DNA of 64,000 nucleotides from CAWJFJ01 sp963800065 (GCA_963800065.1 CAWCZO010000008.1:992001-1056000); one strand, 5' to 3'. Positions 1-8,903 are shown, numbered from the stretch's first letter. Notes: generated from the sequence alone by a model not told the origin. Numbers and translations: made by a program.

Positions 1-744
1 CGCAACGCCGCCCTGGCGGCGTTGAGCCCGGAACAGATCCCCGTGGCCGAGCAATTGCTGCGCGGCGGGATCCCCGCCGTCCGCCAGGCCATCGACGAGC
101 AGAACGCGCGGGCGCGTTCCGAGGGCCGGGCCGAGGTGTCGCCCCAACCGCTTCTCACCATGGCCGAAGAACTGCAGCCCCGGATGAGCCTGGCCGCCTG
201 GAAGGACCGGGCCGTGGCCCTGCGGGCCGCCGGGCGAGATGCTCCGCTGCGCGAGATGCGCTCGGTGGTGGCCGGCGCCTCCACCGTCAGCCTCGACGAG
301 GAGGCCCGCGAGCTGGTCGGCGCGCTACGCGAGGCTCTGGACTCGAGGGTGACCGCTCTGCGCGAGGCGTGGCTCGGTCGTATCGTCACCGCTCTCGACG
401 ACTCCCGCGTGTCCGACGCCCTCCGGGTGGCGTCCCGCCCCCCCGAGCCCACCGCCCGGGTGCCGGCCGACCTGGCCGTCCGCCTGGCCGAGACGGCCGG
501 CACCACCATGGCCCCGACGGTGGACGAGGCCGCCTGGATCGATCTCCTCGATGCGGTGGTCAAGTCCCCCGTCCGCCGCACCGTGAAGCCGGCCGGCCTG
601 CCGCCCGACCCCACCCCCGAGCTCCTCACGGCGGCGCGCCATGCGGCGGGACTCGTTCCCGAGCTGGCCCGACTGCTCGGCCTCCCCATCCCCCCACCCC
701 CCGGACCCCGTCGGGCCGGAGCCGTCGCCGCCAGGCGGAGCTGA
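1..744 (+). CDS. Hypothetical protein, 5' end cut by the window
   Basis: The reading frame is open from the first base, so the gene probably begins before the window; a TTG at position 22 is only the first usable start inside it. What is visible is about 247 residues, mostly helical, rich in Ala, Arg and Glu, with a Pro-rich tail ending in a basic stretch. I see no signal peptide, membrane segment or recognisable catalytic motif, and I do not recognise the family. It converges on the NUDIX gene, with 23 bases between the stop codons. Codon use has the strong G/C third-position bias of its neighbours, which supports it being a real gene. Function unknown. Confidence 0.6.
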   Translation, partial: RNAALAALSPEQIPVAEQLLRGGIPAVRQAIDEQNARARSEGRAEVSPQPLLTMAEELQPRMSLAAWKDRAVALRAAGRDAPLREMRSVVAGASTVSLDEEARELVGALREALDSRVTALREAWLGRIVTALDDSRVSDALRVASRPPEPTARVPADLAVRLAETAGTTMAPTVDEAAWIDLLDAVVKSPVRRTVKPAGLPPDPTPELLTAARHAAGLVPELARLLGLPIPPPPGPRRAGAVAARRS

Positions 745-767
745 GTCGACCGGGCCCGGCCTCGGGC

Positions 768-1190
768 TCAGGCGAGCACGCCGTGCTCGAGGAGGAAGTC
801 CTCGAGTCCTTCGACCAGATCCAGGGTGGCCATCTCGGACCGCGCCACCCAGGCGGCCGCCGCCGCGTCACCACCGGCCGTCGGCGTCGTGTTCCCGGTG
901 ACGGTGACGGCGAAGTCGAGAATCACGAAGTGGTGACCACTCCCCCGTCGCTCCGTCCACCCCACCAGCGGTCCGCACCGGACCTCCAGCGCCGTCTCCT
1001 CGCGCAGCTCGCGCTCGACGGCGGCCGTGACGGACTCGCCCGCTTCGACGCGACCTCCCGGAACCGTCCAACACCCCACCGCCGGGGGGTTGGCCCGCTG
1101 CACCATCAGCAGAGCGCCGTCCACCACGGCGATCCCTCCGACGGCCACCACCGGCGGGGGCGGCGCCGGACCACCGGTCCCCGCTCTCAC
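768..1190 (-). CDS. NUDIX hydrolase
   Basis: A 140-residue NUDIX-fold hydrolase, expected to cleave a nucleoside diphosphate linked to another moiety using Mg2+. The Nudix box is visible as GRVEAGE, seven residues, then RELREETAL; the usual Gly near the end of the box is Ala here, while the metal-binding REXXEE glutamates are intact. Start chosen at GTG 1190 because it overlaps the TGA of the upstream acetyltransferase as GTGA, a form of translational coupling; a longer reading frame upstream only shadows that gene. Substrate cannot be told from sequence; MutT-like or ADP-ribose-type roles are both possible. Confidence 0.85.
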   Translation of the reverse strand: MRAGTGGPAPPPPVVAVGGIAVVDGALLMVQRANPPAVGCWTVPGGRVEAGESVTAAVERELREETALEVRCGPLVGWTERRGSGHHFVILDFAVTVTGNTTPTAGGDAAAAAWVARSEMATLDLVEGLEDFLLEHGVLA

Positions 1191-1663
1191 GGGAGGGTGC
1201 GGTGCATGGTGAGGAGACGGGCCTTGAACCCCGCCCCCTCCAGGAAGTTCTTCGTGGCCCGGTCCCCGGGGAGGGCGGTGACGTCCACGCCGCGACACCC
1301 CGATGAGGCGAACCAGGCCACGAGGTCGTCCAGCAGGGCACGGCCCACGCCCACACCGCGGGCCTCGGGCTCCACGTAGAAGGCGTCGACGATCCCGAGC
1401 GAGGACTCGCCCACGGGGTCGACCCGGCCCAGAGCCAGTCCCACCACCGCCCCGTCGACGGTTCCGACCACGACCCGGCGGCGGGCGTCGGCCAGCAGGC
1501 GGTCCAGTCCGCCCGGGCGCAACAAGGCCTTCGCCACCAGTCCCGTCTCGCGTCGGGTGAAGAGGGCGCCACCGCGCACCTCCTGAAGGGAGTTGATGGC
1601 CTCTCGGCACAGCTCGCCGCAGCGTTCGCCGTCGGCGCCACGCGCCACTCTGGCTGCTTCCAC
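1187..1663 (-). CDS. GNAT-family N-acetyltransferase
   Basis: A 158-residue single-domain GNAT protein. The acetyl-CoA binding motif A is seen as the beta strand IVDAFYVEPEARGVGVGRAL, with the Arg-Gly-Val-Gly-Val-Gly loop for the pyrophosphate, followed by the FLEGAGFK strand typical of the C-terminal half. Start is GTG 1663; an in-frame GTG at 1648 is an alternative. It is the upstream partner of the NUDIX gene, sharing a 4-base start-stop overlap, so the two are probably co-translated. Acceptor substrate unknown. Confidence 0.8.
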   Translation of the reverse strand: MEAARVARGADGERCGELCREAINSLQEVRGGALFTRRETGLVAKALLRPGGLDRLLADARRRVVVGTVDGAVVGLALGRVDPVGESSLGIVDAFYVEPEARGVGVGRALLDDLVAWFASSGCRGVDVTALPGDRATKNFLEGAGFKARLLTMHRTLP

Positions 1664-1698
1664 GACCGTGCCGCCCGGCCCCGCTGCGATCGCCGCCG

Positions 1699-2226
1699 CT
1701 ACTCTGCGTCGACGCCGGCCAGCAGCTGCTCGACCCGGTTGAGGATCGTCCGGCGGTGCCGGTGCGACTGCTCGTGGGCGCGGACGTCGATGAGCTCCGC
1801 CTGCGACAGACCGGCCAGTCGCTGGACGACCTGCGACGCCGACAGGCTGTCGTAGCCGGGGATGGCCAGGAGCCGGACCGAACCGTTCCCGTTGGCACCG
1901 GCACCGGCTCCCGGCCCGTCCGACTCGACGTCTGCCGCCACGGGCGACGGGGCCGGTTGGCGGGTCACGTCGGGCTCCGGCGGCACCGCATCGGAGACGG
2001 TGGGCGGCTTCGGCGGCCTCTGGCTCGTCATCTGGCTCAGCTGACGGCGACCCATCTGGAAGGCGACCTGTCCGACCAGTCGCGCCGTGCGCACCTGACC
2101 CTCGAGATGGTTCCGGCCCTTGTCCACCAGTTTGGGGAACTCCTCGGCCGCCGTCAGGGCCAATCCGGCCGGCCCGAACACGATCAGGTCCAGGAGGCGA
2201 TCGGCTGGTGACCTCTGCTCATCCAC
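1699..2226 (-). CDS. Hypothetical protein with Pro/Gly-rich linker
   Basis: 175 residues starting at GTG 2226. The first ~70 residues form an amphipathic, mildly hydrophobic helical region containing LLDLIVFGPAGLALTAAEE; a low-complexity Pro/Ala/Gly linker covers about residues 70-115; the last ~55 residues are a charged helical segment with LLAIPGYDSLSASQVVQRLA, resembling the small helical tail found in several actinobacterial hypotheticals. No catalytic motif is evident. It lies between the GNAT gene and DUF4193, all on the minus strand. Possibly membrane-associated through its N-terminal helix; function unknown. Confidence 0.65.
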   Translation of the reverse strand: MDEQRSPADRLLDLIVFGPAGLALTAAEEFPKLVDKGRNHLEGQVRTARLVGQVAFQMGRRQLSQMTSQRPPKPPTVSDAVPPEPDVTRQPAPSPVAADVESDGPGAGAGANGNGSVRLLAIPGYDSLSASQVVQRLAGLSQAELIDVRAHEQSHRHRRTILNRVEQLLAGVDAE

Positions 2227-2259
2227 TCCCGGGCCTCCTCACGTCCGCGGCCGACACCC

Positions 2260-2751
2260 TCACACGCAATCCCGGCACAGCCCCTTGTCGCGGTCGGCCA
2301 GTTGGCTGGCGTTCTTGACCAGGAAGCACGAGCTGCAGACGAACTCGTCGGGCTGCTTGGGGAGGACGCGTTCGGAGATCTCGGACCGGTCGTCGGGCTC
2401 GGCCACCTCCTCGTCCTCGACCTCCTCCTCCTCGACGACGAGACGCTCCTTCAGGATCTCGTCCAGGCTGGCCTCGACGTCCTCGTCGTCGACCTCCTCC
2501 TCGTCCTCCTCGGCCTCCTCGGCGGTGGCCGGGGCCGCCGCCGGGGCTACGACCTTGGCCACGGGCTCGACCACCGGGTCCACGTCGACGATGTCGTCGA
2601 CGAGGTCGTCCACCAGGTCGTCCACCAAGTCGTCGTCATCGACCAGGGGGTCGGCGAGATCCTCGTCGATCAGCTCGTCGTCAGCCAGATCCTCGAGCTC
2701 GACACCTTCGAGCTCGTCAGGTTCTGTCACTTCATCCAGGTCGTCGGCCAT
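2260..2751 (-). CDS. DUF4193 family zinc-ribbon-like protein
   Basis: 163 residues matching the actinobacterial DUF4193 pattern: a very acidic N-terminal half, the segment SLDEILKERLVV, and a C-terminal putative zinc ribbon FVCSSCFLVKNASQLAD followed by CRDC, giving two CxxC pairs. Start chosen at ATG 2751, which opens the typical MADDLDEV and has a purine-rich GAAGGG upstream; the frame continues upstream without support. About residues 30-55 are a run of LVDD-type units encoded by near-identical 12-base units (roughly 2590-2640), probably expanded by slippage. Family function is unknown; the domain suggests metal and perhaps nucleic-acid or protein binding. Confidence 0.85.
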   Translation of the reverse strand: MADDLDEVTEPDELEGVELEDLADDELIDEDLADPLVDDDDLVDDLVDDLVDDIVDVDPVVEPVAKVVAPAAAPATAEEAEEDEEEVDDEDVEASLDEILKERLVVEEEEVEDEEVAEPDDRSEISERVLPKQPDEFVCSSCFLVKNASQLADRDKGLCRDCV

Positions 2752-3142
2752 CTGTGCCCTTCGAGAGGTCGTCTGACGCGCGGGAGCATATCTGCTCCGA
2801 TCGGCATTCCAGACCACCCGACCAGGCACGGCTCGGGCCGGACGGCGTGGCCGTACCTCGAGGATTCGGGAGCGTGATGAGGGCGGTAGGGCCCGGGGAC
2901 CTTTGGTGCCGTCTCCACGTCACGGTCGTGTCCGCCGTCGTGATCGTGGGACGTTCTCTACTCAGCCCCCCGGGTCACCCTTCCGCCTCTCACAGCATCC
3001 CCCCCTTCGAGCTCGATCCGGCCGGGGACCACCGGTGTGCCGTCGGGGCGTCTGGGACTGGCCGCACACTACGCCCTGGGATGCCGAGCGCGTCAAGCCT
3101 CGTTGCTGGGGGCTCACCAGGGAGTTCGCGCGTCCTCCCTGG
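2752..3142. other. 391-bp gap with no recognisable gene
   Basis: This gap separates DUF4193 from the ThyX-like gene, both on the minus strand. Open frames here on either strand have no start-site or family support. I looked for tRNA, tmRNA, RNase P and SRP RNA hallmarks and found none. It must carry the DUF4193 promoter and possibly the terminator of the long upstream operon, but no clear hexamers or U-tract hairpin are visible. Confidence 0.4.
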
Positions 3143-4816
3143 TCACGGCTCCATCGGTTTTCCTGGCCAAACACCGGCCGAGCACGCGGCGGCCGGCACC
3201 TCCGGCAAGGTCGCCCGGCGGGCCTCGGCCCTTCTCTCGGCGTCGAGCCTCTCGAGCTCGTGCTCGCCGTGGTCCACGAACGTCATGGCGTCGGCGATGA
3301 GGTGGTGGCCGGCCCGCTCGGCGATGAGGCGGTGCATCTGCTGGACGACGCGTCGATACACGGGATGCCCCTGCTGACCGGAACGCAACTCGAGAACATG
3401 CATGGCCTCACGCGCGTTCATCTGCATGACGTAGCGGATGCGGTAGGCCAGCGCCACGGCATAGGGCGCTTGGTTGGGGAAGGTCGGGACCATGGTCTCG
3501 TAGAGGTCCCGGCCCCGCGACAACGAGGACGTGAAGGCGTCGGTCAGCCCGGACTCGTCGACGATCTCGGGCACCTCGTACCCCAGGAACGGGGTGAGGG
3601 GTTGCCATTCGATGCTCAACATGCGATGTCGCTGAAGGTCCCGGAAGGCGCCGTAGTCGGACACGATCCCGAAGCGGTAGTCGGTCCGTTCGAAAGCGCG
3701 ACCGGGCCGGTGCCGACGGTTCGTCCGCTCCCCCACGTAGGCCCGGACGATGGCGCGCCGGTCGTCGGCCCCGAGGGCCCGGACCCGCCGCAGAGCCTCG
3801 GATTCGGGCAGGGACAGGTGGGGAAAGCAGATGGCGGCGATGACCTTGTCCTCACCCTCGGGATCCCAGTCGTCGAGCGTGACGAGAGGGCCCGTATCGG
3901 CTCCCGGATCATGGCGGTCGGGCCACAGCCGGCCCACCACCTCGTCGGTGTCGGTGCTCGTGGAGGCCAGGTACTGCGACCACACCCCACCGCGATCGGC
4001 GAGATCGACGCGCTGGAGGAACGACGGGATGACCTTGCGCAGCTCGATGAGCATGAGATCGGCGTAACGCCGCGCCTCGGGTAGTGGGTGCGAACGCATC
4101 CGCAGGAGCAGCATCTCGTAGGACTGGCCGGTGCCGTAGATCCCGACGTTCGACAACGACCCGGCCGGGAGGAGCCCGCGTAAGGCGTCGAGAGCCTTGG
4201 CCCGTATCGACTGCCGGTGCACGAAATCGGAATCGCCCGACTGACGGGGGAAGCGCCGGACGAGCCAGGTCTGGAGCTCGGGGAGCAACGTGGCGTAGGT
4301 GTCGAACATCCGGTCCATGTCGCCCACGTAGCGGGCTCCGAGGGGTGAGTCGAGGACGTCGGGATCGCGGTAGTAGCGGTAGTGGCCCGTTCCCAGTCGC
4401 GAGTCGTAGACGATGTAGCGGGTCGACTGCTCCAGGTAAGCCATGAGACGACCCCACTCGAGGACCTTGGTGAGGACGTTGGAGGCTTGTTCGCACGCCA
4501 GGTGGACGCCGCCCAATTGCGCGACGGAGTCGTCGCCGTATTCGAAGAAGACGCGCTCGTACAATTCCTCGGCGCGTCGCAGCCCCATGGTGGCGTCCAC
4601 GCCGGCATCGCCGCTCACGTCGAGGTCCCCCACGAACTCATCGAGGAACAGCCGACGCAGGCTCTTGCCCGACCGCGAGTAGCGGGCGAACAGGGCGCCC
4701 TTCACCACTTCAGGCAGGTTGACCAGGGCAAAGACGGGGCCGTCGAGATTCGTCACGTAGGGCCGGAGGACCTCGGCCTCGGCTGCGGTGAACGTCTCGT
4801 CGGCATAGGGGAACAT
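3143..4816 (-). CDS. Tandem ThyX-like (FAD-dependent thymidylate synthase fold) protein
   Basis: 557 residues from ATG 4816, about twice the length of a normal ThyX (~220-250), consistent with two fused ThyX-like halves. The second half shows a ThyX-like RHR segment (LQRHRMLSIEW, about residue 397) and a C-terminal NAREAMHVLELRSGQQGHPVYR region like the conserved NAR...AQ.EIR helix. The first half has the counterpart ALFARYSRSGKSLRRLFLDEF. Both copies of the signature are degenerate: the second keeps Arg-His-Arg but has Pro where a RHRx7S motif expects Ser; the first has Arg-Tyr-Ser. Canonical dTMP synthesis is therefore uncertain. It sits downstream of the HelY-Tat operon on the same strand with a 71-base gap. 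Confidence 0.7.
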   Translation of the reverse strand: MFPYADETFTAAEAEVLRPYVTNLDGPVFALVNLPEVVKGALFARYSRSGKSLRRLFLDEFVGDLDVSGDAGVDATMGLRRAEELYERVFFEYGDDSVAQLGGVHLACEQASNVLTKVLEWGRLMAYLEQSTRYIVYDSRLGTGHYRYYRDPDVLDSPLGARYVGDMDRMFDTYATLLPELQTWLVRRFPRQSGDSDFVHRQSIRAKALDALRGLLPAGSLSNVGIYGTGQSYEMLLLRMRSHPLPEARRYADLMLIELRKVIPSFLQRVDLADRGGVWSQYLASTSTDTDEVVGRLWPDRHDPGADTGPLVTLDDWDPEGEDKVIAAICFPHLSLPESEALRRVRALGADDRRAIVRAYVGERTNRRHRPGRAFERTDYRFGIVSDYGAFRDLQRHRMLSIEWQPLTPFLGYEVPEIVDESGLTDAFTSSLSRGRDLYETMVPTFPNQAPYAVALAYRIRYVMQMNAREAMHVLELRSGQQGHPVYRRVVQQMHRLIAERAGHHLIADAMTFVDHGEHELERLDAERRAEARRATLPEVPAAACSAGVWPGKPMEP

Positions 4817-4887
4817 GCCCGGGCAACACTACGGCTGGCCCGCGGCCGAGGTGGCGGACCCCGGCCGGCCAGGACCGGGAGCCTCTG

Positions 4888-7011
4888 TCAGGCCCCCCGC
4901 CGGCCCCCGGCCTCCCCGTCGGATCCCCCGGCGACGGGCCCGTCGGGACCCTCGTCGGGGGCATCGTCGGTGAGGGCCGCCGCCGGGGCGGCCGAGGCGG
5001 CCACCACTCCCCGCTGGAGGGCGGTGGCGGCGCGGTGCGCGGTGGCCGCCGTGGACGGGTCGGGGGCCACGGTGGCCAGCTGGCGGAGGAGGTCGACCAA
5101 CTGCTTGGCGTTGCGGACGAAGTCACCGGGAGCCAGCTCGGCGCGCTCGAGGACCCGGGCCAGTCGCTCCCCCCGGGCCCACCGCCACGCCACCTCGGCG
5201 AAGCCGGCGTCTGGTTGGCGCGTGCGTGGCAACCGGGCCGTCTCCTCCTCGGACCGCAGGCTCTCGGCCAGGGCGTCGAGGGCGCGGAGCCGGGGGGCGA
5301 CCTCTTTGGGCGGTCGGGGTTCGGGACGCCACCGCCCACCGCGGACCTCGTAGGTGCAGGCGGAGACGATCGCGGCGAGGCCCGCCGGGTCGAGGCCGTC
5401 GAAGAGGCCGTCGGCCAGGGCCTCGGCCACCAGGAGATCGGACTCGTGGTAGATGTGCGCCACCAGGCTGCCGCGCGGCGTGAGACGCCAGGCGTCGAGG
5501 TCGACGTGGCCGCGGCGCTCGAGGAGACGCAGGGCGCTGTCCATGCGGCGGGACAGGGCATGGTGGTGGTCGGTGCTGACGAACTGGGCGAAGGAGCGGT
5601 CGAGGACCTCGTAGGCCTGGTCCTTGGCGTAGCGACGGACCAGGTTCACCCCCAGGTTGTACGACGCCCGGAACGACGACCTGAGCTCGGGGGCGGGCGA
5701 GGTGGCCAGTGTGGCCAGAGCGGACATGGAGACCGGCGGGGACCACACCACCACGGCATGACCGACGGAGTCGAGTCCCCGCCGGCCGGCCCGCCCCGTG
5801 AGTTGGGCGTACTCACCCGACGTCAGACCGGCCCGTCCGTGCTGACGCATCTTGGTGAGCCGCTCGATGACCACCGTCCGGGCCGGCATGTTGATCCCGA
5901 GCGACAGTGTCTCGGTGGCGAACACGACCTGGAGGAGCCCGGCGGTGAAACACTCCTCCACCGCCTCCCGGAAGGCCGGGATCATTCCGGCGTGGTGTGG
6001 AGCCACCCCGGCCTCCAGCCCCGAGATCCATGGTCCGTAGCCGAGGACCCGAAGCTCGTCGTCGGGGAGACCCTCGGTCCGTTCGGCGCAGCGCTCGCGT
6101 ATCTCGGCGCGCTCGGCCGGTGTGGTGAGCCGGACACCGTCGTCCAAACATTGCCGCACGGCGTCGTCGCAGGCCGCCCGGCTGAAGATGAACACGATGG
6201 CCGGCAACATGTCGCGCTGGGCCAGGGCCTCGATGATCTCCGTCCGCCGCGGGCTGGAGACGCCGGAGTGACGCACTCCCCCCGGGCGCCGGGTCAGCCG
6301 GGCCAGCCGCTGGTCGAGGGCGGCCGCCCGGGGGTGGAGCCGGCCCCGGGACAGAAGCGGGACGAGGTCGATCCGACGGCTCCCCTTCTCGGCCACGGCC
6401 ACGTGGTTGCTCAGCGTCACGGGCCGGTGCTCCTCGACGATCACCTCGGTGGGACCGTGGACCGAGCGCAACCAGGCGCCGAGCTGGTCGGCGTTCGACA
6501 CCGTGGCCGACAGGCAGACGAGGACCACCTCGGCAGGGGCCAGGATGATGGCCTCCTCCCACACCGACCCCCGGTACGGGTCCTGCAGATAGTGCACTTC
6601 GTCGAGGACCAGCAGTCCGAGTCCGGCCAGCAACGGGGAGCGGGCGAAGAGCATGTTCCGCACGACCTCGGTGGTCATGACGACCACGGGCGCGTCGGCG
6701 CGGTGGGAGACGTCCCCGGTGAGAAGACCGATCCGGTCGGGGCCGTAGACGGCCGCCAGCTCGGCGAACTTCTGGTTGGAGAGGGCCTTGAGCGGCGTGG
6801 TGTAGAAGGCTTTGCCGCCGGCGGCCAGGGTGCGGGCCACGGCGTAGTCGGCCACCGCCGTCTTGCCCGAGCCGGTGGGGGCCGACACGAGTACCGACCG
6901 CCCGTCGTCCAGCGCGTCGAAAGCGGCCACCTGGAAGGCATCGGGGACGAAGGCCAGCCGGTCCTCCACGGCGCGCCGCACGGCGTGATCCCCGTCCGCC
7001 TCCCGGATCAC
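4888..7011 (-). CDS. helY: DEAD/DEAH-box RNA helicase, Ski2/Mtr4-like (HelY type)
   Basis: 707-residue superfamily 2 helicase. Motifs in order: APTGSGKT (Walker A), TTPLKALSNQK, DEVHYLQD (DEVH box), LSATVSN (motif III), FATETLSLGINMPA (motif V) and QLTGRAGRRGLD (motif VI), the set of the Ski2-like branch. It is shorter than mycobacterial HelY (~900 residues), so the C-terminal region is reduced. Start set at GTG 7011 because it overlaps the TatC stop as GTGA; the frame upstream of it only shadows tatC. Position directly after tatA-tatC matches the mycobacterial pafA-tatA-tatC-helY order. Expected role is ATP-dependent RNA remodelling or decay; substrates unproven. Confidence 0.88.
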   Translation of the reverse strand: MIREADGDHAVRRAVEDRLAFVPDAFQVAAFDALDDGRSVLVSAPTGSGKTAVADYAVARTLAAGGKAFYTTPLKALSNQKFAELAAVYGPDRIGLLTGDVSHRADAPVVVMTTEVVRNMLFARSPLLAGLGLLVLDEVHYLQDPYRGSVWEEAIILAPAEVVLVCLSATVSNADQLGAWLRSVHGPTEVIVEEHRPVTLSNHVAVAEKGSRRIDLVPLLSRGRLHPRAAALDQRLARLTRRPGGVRHSGVSSPRRTEIIEALAQRDMLPAIVFIFSRAACDDAVRQCLDDGVRLTTPAERAEIRERCAERTEGLPDDELRVLGYGPWISGLEAGVAPHHAGMIPAFREAVEECFTAGLLQVVFATETLSLGINMPARTVVIERLTKMRQHGRAGLTSGEYAQLTGRAGRRGLDSVGHAVVVWSPPVSMSALATLATSPAPELRSSFRASYNLGVNLVRRYAKDQAYEVLDRSFAQFVSTDHHHALSRRMDSALRLLERRGHVDLDAWRLTPRGSLVAHIYHESDLLVAEALADGLFDGLDPAGLAAIVSACTYEVRGGRWRPEPRPPKEVAPRLRALDALAESLRSEEETARLPRTRQPDAGFAEVAWRWARGERLARVLERAELAPGDFVRNAKQLVDLLRQLATVAPDPSTAATAHRAATALQRGVVAASAAPAAALTDDAPDEGPDGPVAGGSDGEAGGRRGA

Positions 7012-7775
7012 GCGGCCGGCGTTCTGCGTCGCAGCAGGATCTTCCCGATGATGATCGAGATCTCGTAGAAGAGGTACAGGGGAATGGCCAAGGCCAGCAT
7101 GGAGAAGGGGTCGCCGCTCGGTGTGATGATCGCCGCGAAGGCGGTCAACGCCACGATGGCCCACCGCCGCCACGAGGCGAGCTTGGCCGGCTTGAGGACA
7201 CCGACGAGCTCGAGCGAGACCAGGACGACGGGGAACTCGAAGGTGAGCCCGAATATCGCCATGAGGGCCAGGATGAGCCCGATGTAATTGCTGGGCGAGT
7301 AGATCTGGCGCAGTGACGGTCCTCCGATCTTGCCCAGGAACTGCAGGGCGTGGGGGAAGATGTAATAGGCGAGCACCGCCCCGGCGGCGAAGAGGGCCAC
7401 CGACGCCGTGACGAAGGCCACGGCATAGCGTCTCTCGTTACGTCGCAGGCCGGGGGTGATGAAACGCCAGGCCTCCCACAGGATCACCGGCGAGGCCAGG
7501 AACAGCCCCCCGTAGGTGGCGATCTGGATACGTAGGGTCAGGCCGACGAGCGGTCCGTTGGCGTAGAGATGGCATTGCGACGGCCCGACGACCTGGCAAT
7601 AGGGATCCTTGAGGAAGCTGAGGATCTCCGGGTAGATCACGAAGGCCACGGTGGCCGTGATGACGAGGACGGTGACGGAGACGATCAGGCGGCGCCGCAG
7701 CTCGCCGATGTGCTCGACGAGGGTCATGGCGTCGGGCGTCGGGCGGGACACCCTGTGGCGGAGTCGGAGGGCCAT
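7008..7775 (-). CDS. tatC: Sec-independent protein translocase TatC
   Basis: 255-residue polytopic membrane protein, the signal-peptide receptor of the twin-arginine translocase. It opens with the TatC hallmark MTLVEHIGELRRRLIVSV after a 16-residue basic leader and has six hydrophobic segments; PVILWEAWRFITPGLRRNERR is the typical conserved loop, and the FEFPVVLVSLELVGVL helix contains the conserved Phe-Glu-x-Pro. It lies 21 bases after the TatA/B gene and overlaps helY by 4 bases, so the three are one operon. Length and motifs are normal. Confidence 0.93.
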   Translation of the reverse strand: MALRLRHRVSRPTPDAMTLVEHIGELRRRLIVSVTVLVITATVAFVIYPEILSFLKDPYCQVVGPSQCHLYANGPLVGLTLRIQIATYGGLFLASPVILWEAWRFITPGLRRNERRYAVAFVTASVALFAAGAVLAYYIFPHALQFLGKIGGPSLRQIYSPSNYIGLILALMAIFGLTFEFPVVLVSLELVGVLKPAKLASWRRWAIVALTAFAAIITPSGDPFSMLALAIPLYLFYEISIIIGKILLRRRTPAA

Positions 7776-7796
7776 GCTGGCGGGCGAGGTCGGGTG

Positions 7797-8240
7797 TCAG
7801 TTCATGCTCGGGTCGTCGGGCACGAGCGGGGGCAGGGCCCCGACGTCGGCGGCGTCCACCCGCCCCGTCGACGCACCGAGGTCGTGACGACCGGTCCCGT
7901 TGCCGTTGCCGTTGGGCGCCACCGGCGGCCCGGTGGCCGGTGGGTCACCACCCACGTCGTCGGGCCGGTCCTCGCCCTCGGCGGCCCGGGCCTTCTCGTG
8001 CTCATCGGCCAGGCGGTCGAGAAAGGCCAGGGGGGACCGGACGGCCTGGGCCACCTCGTGGGTGGCGGGCAGGTCGGGGAAGGCGCCGCGCACGTCGCTC
8101 TCCAGGCGGGCGCGAAAACGACGCAGGTCCCCCCATGCCGCTCCCAAGTGGCGCGCCACACCCGGGAGCTTCTCGGGTCCCAGGACGATCAGGGCGATCA
8201 CCAGGAGGACCAGCAGTTTGGCGGGGCTCAGCGACAGCAT
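7797..8240 (-). CDS. tatA: Twin-arginine translocase subunit TatA/TatB
   Basis: 147 residues from ATG 8240. A single N-terminal hydrophobic helix (LLVLLVIALIVLGPEKLPG) has the Gly-Pro hinge and Leu-Pro of the TatA/TatB family, followed by an amphipathic helix and an acidic, Pro/Gly-rich cytoplasmic tail. The Glu after Gly-Pro (GPEKLP) and the long tail lean towards TatB rather than TatA, but the two cannot be separated with confidence. It partners TatC immediately downstream. No second TatA-like gene is seen in the window. Confidence 0.85.
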   Translation of the reverse strand: MLSLSPAKLLVLLVIALIVLGPEKLPGVARHLGAAWGDLRRFRARLESDVRGAFPDLPATHEVAQAVRSPLAFLDRLADEHEKARAAEGEDRPDDVGGDPPATGPPVAPNGNGNGTGRHDLGASTGRVDAADVGALPPLVPDDPSMN

Positions 8241-8341
8241 GCGATACGGAGTCTACGAGAGCAGGGACATCCCCGGATGACTGCGCCCCGAGACGACGCC
8301 GGCCCGGAGACGACGCCGGCCCCGGCCCGGCCCCGGGACCG

Positions 8342-8893
8342 TCAGAACAGATGGACGTGTGACAGGGGCCAGATCCGCAGGACCACGCGCCCCACGATGA
8401 GCGATCGCGGGATGGGGCCGAAGAAGCGGCTGTCCTGTGAGTCCGACCGGTTGTCGCCCATGACGAAGTACTCGTTGGGGGGCACCTTCTGCCGGGTGAT
8501 CCCGGTGGTGACCGTCCCCGGGGGGAGCCACGGCTCGGACAGGGGCTTCCCGTCGATGTAGACGCGGCCGCCGGACGACCAGATGACGTCGCCGGGTAGC
8601 CCGATGACGCGCTTCACCAGATCCTTGATGGTGGGATCGGCCAACTCCTTCGGGGGTTTGGCGAAGACCACGATGTCGCCGCGCCCGACGTCGTGGAGGT
8701 GGTAGCTGAGCTTGTCCACCAGGATCCGGTCGCCGATCATGAGCGTCGGCTCCATCGACGGCGAGGGGATGATGTAGCTCTGGGCCACATAGGCGCGCAC
8801 GGCGAAGGCGGCGCCGACGGCCGCCATCAAGACGATCAGCCACTCGATGATCCACCGTCTCCGACGGGGGGATCGCCTGTCGTCCTCGGTCAG
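8342..8893 (-). CDS. lepB: Signal peptidase I (LepB-type), non-standard start likely
   Basis: Type I signal peptidase that removes Sec/Tat signal peptides at the outer membrane face. Visible motifs: IIPSPSMEPTL with the catalytic Ser, GDIVVFAKPP, VKRVIGLPGDVI with the catalytic Lys region, and MGDNRSDSQDSRFFGPI. The first conventional starts (TTG 8830, ATG 8827) fall inside the membrane anchor, whereas the frame upstream encodes RRRRWIIEWLIVL, which fits the family's N-terminal helix. No ATG/GTG/TTG precedes it before the stop at 8920, so a CTG at 8893 (Met-Thr-Glu-Asp-Asp) is the most likely start. The gene lies 10 bases after pafA on the same strand. Confidence 0.85.
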   Translation of the reverse strand: MTEDDRRSPRRRRWIIEWLIVLMAAVGAAFAVRAYVAQSYIIPSPSMEPTLMIGDRILVDKLSYHLHDVGRGDIVVFAKPPKELADPTIKDLVKRVIGLPGDVIWSSGGRVYIDGKPLSEPWLPPGTVTTGITRQKVPPNEYFVMGDNRSDSQDSRFFGPIPRSLIVGRVVLRIWPLSHVHLF

Positions 8894-8903
8894 AGGGACA
8901 CCG

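Noticed and set aside
2752..3142. Structured RNA (SRP RNA, tmRNA, RNase P or tRNA) in the gap
   Set aside because: None of the conserved cores or acceptor-stem/T-loop patterns of these RNAs could be seen; only weak chance hairpins.
2903..4084. Plus-strand frame opposite the ThyX-like gene
   Set aside because: The minus-strand protein has recognisable family motifs and better codon positions.
5035..7068. Long plus-strand open frame opposite helY (677 codons)
   Set aside because: It is antisense to a helicase with all motifs intact. High-GC codon bias keeps this antisense frame open; the translation is Gly/Arg/Val-rich with no family features.
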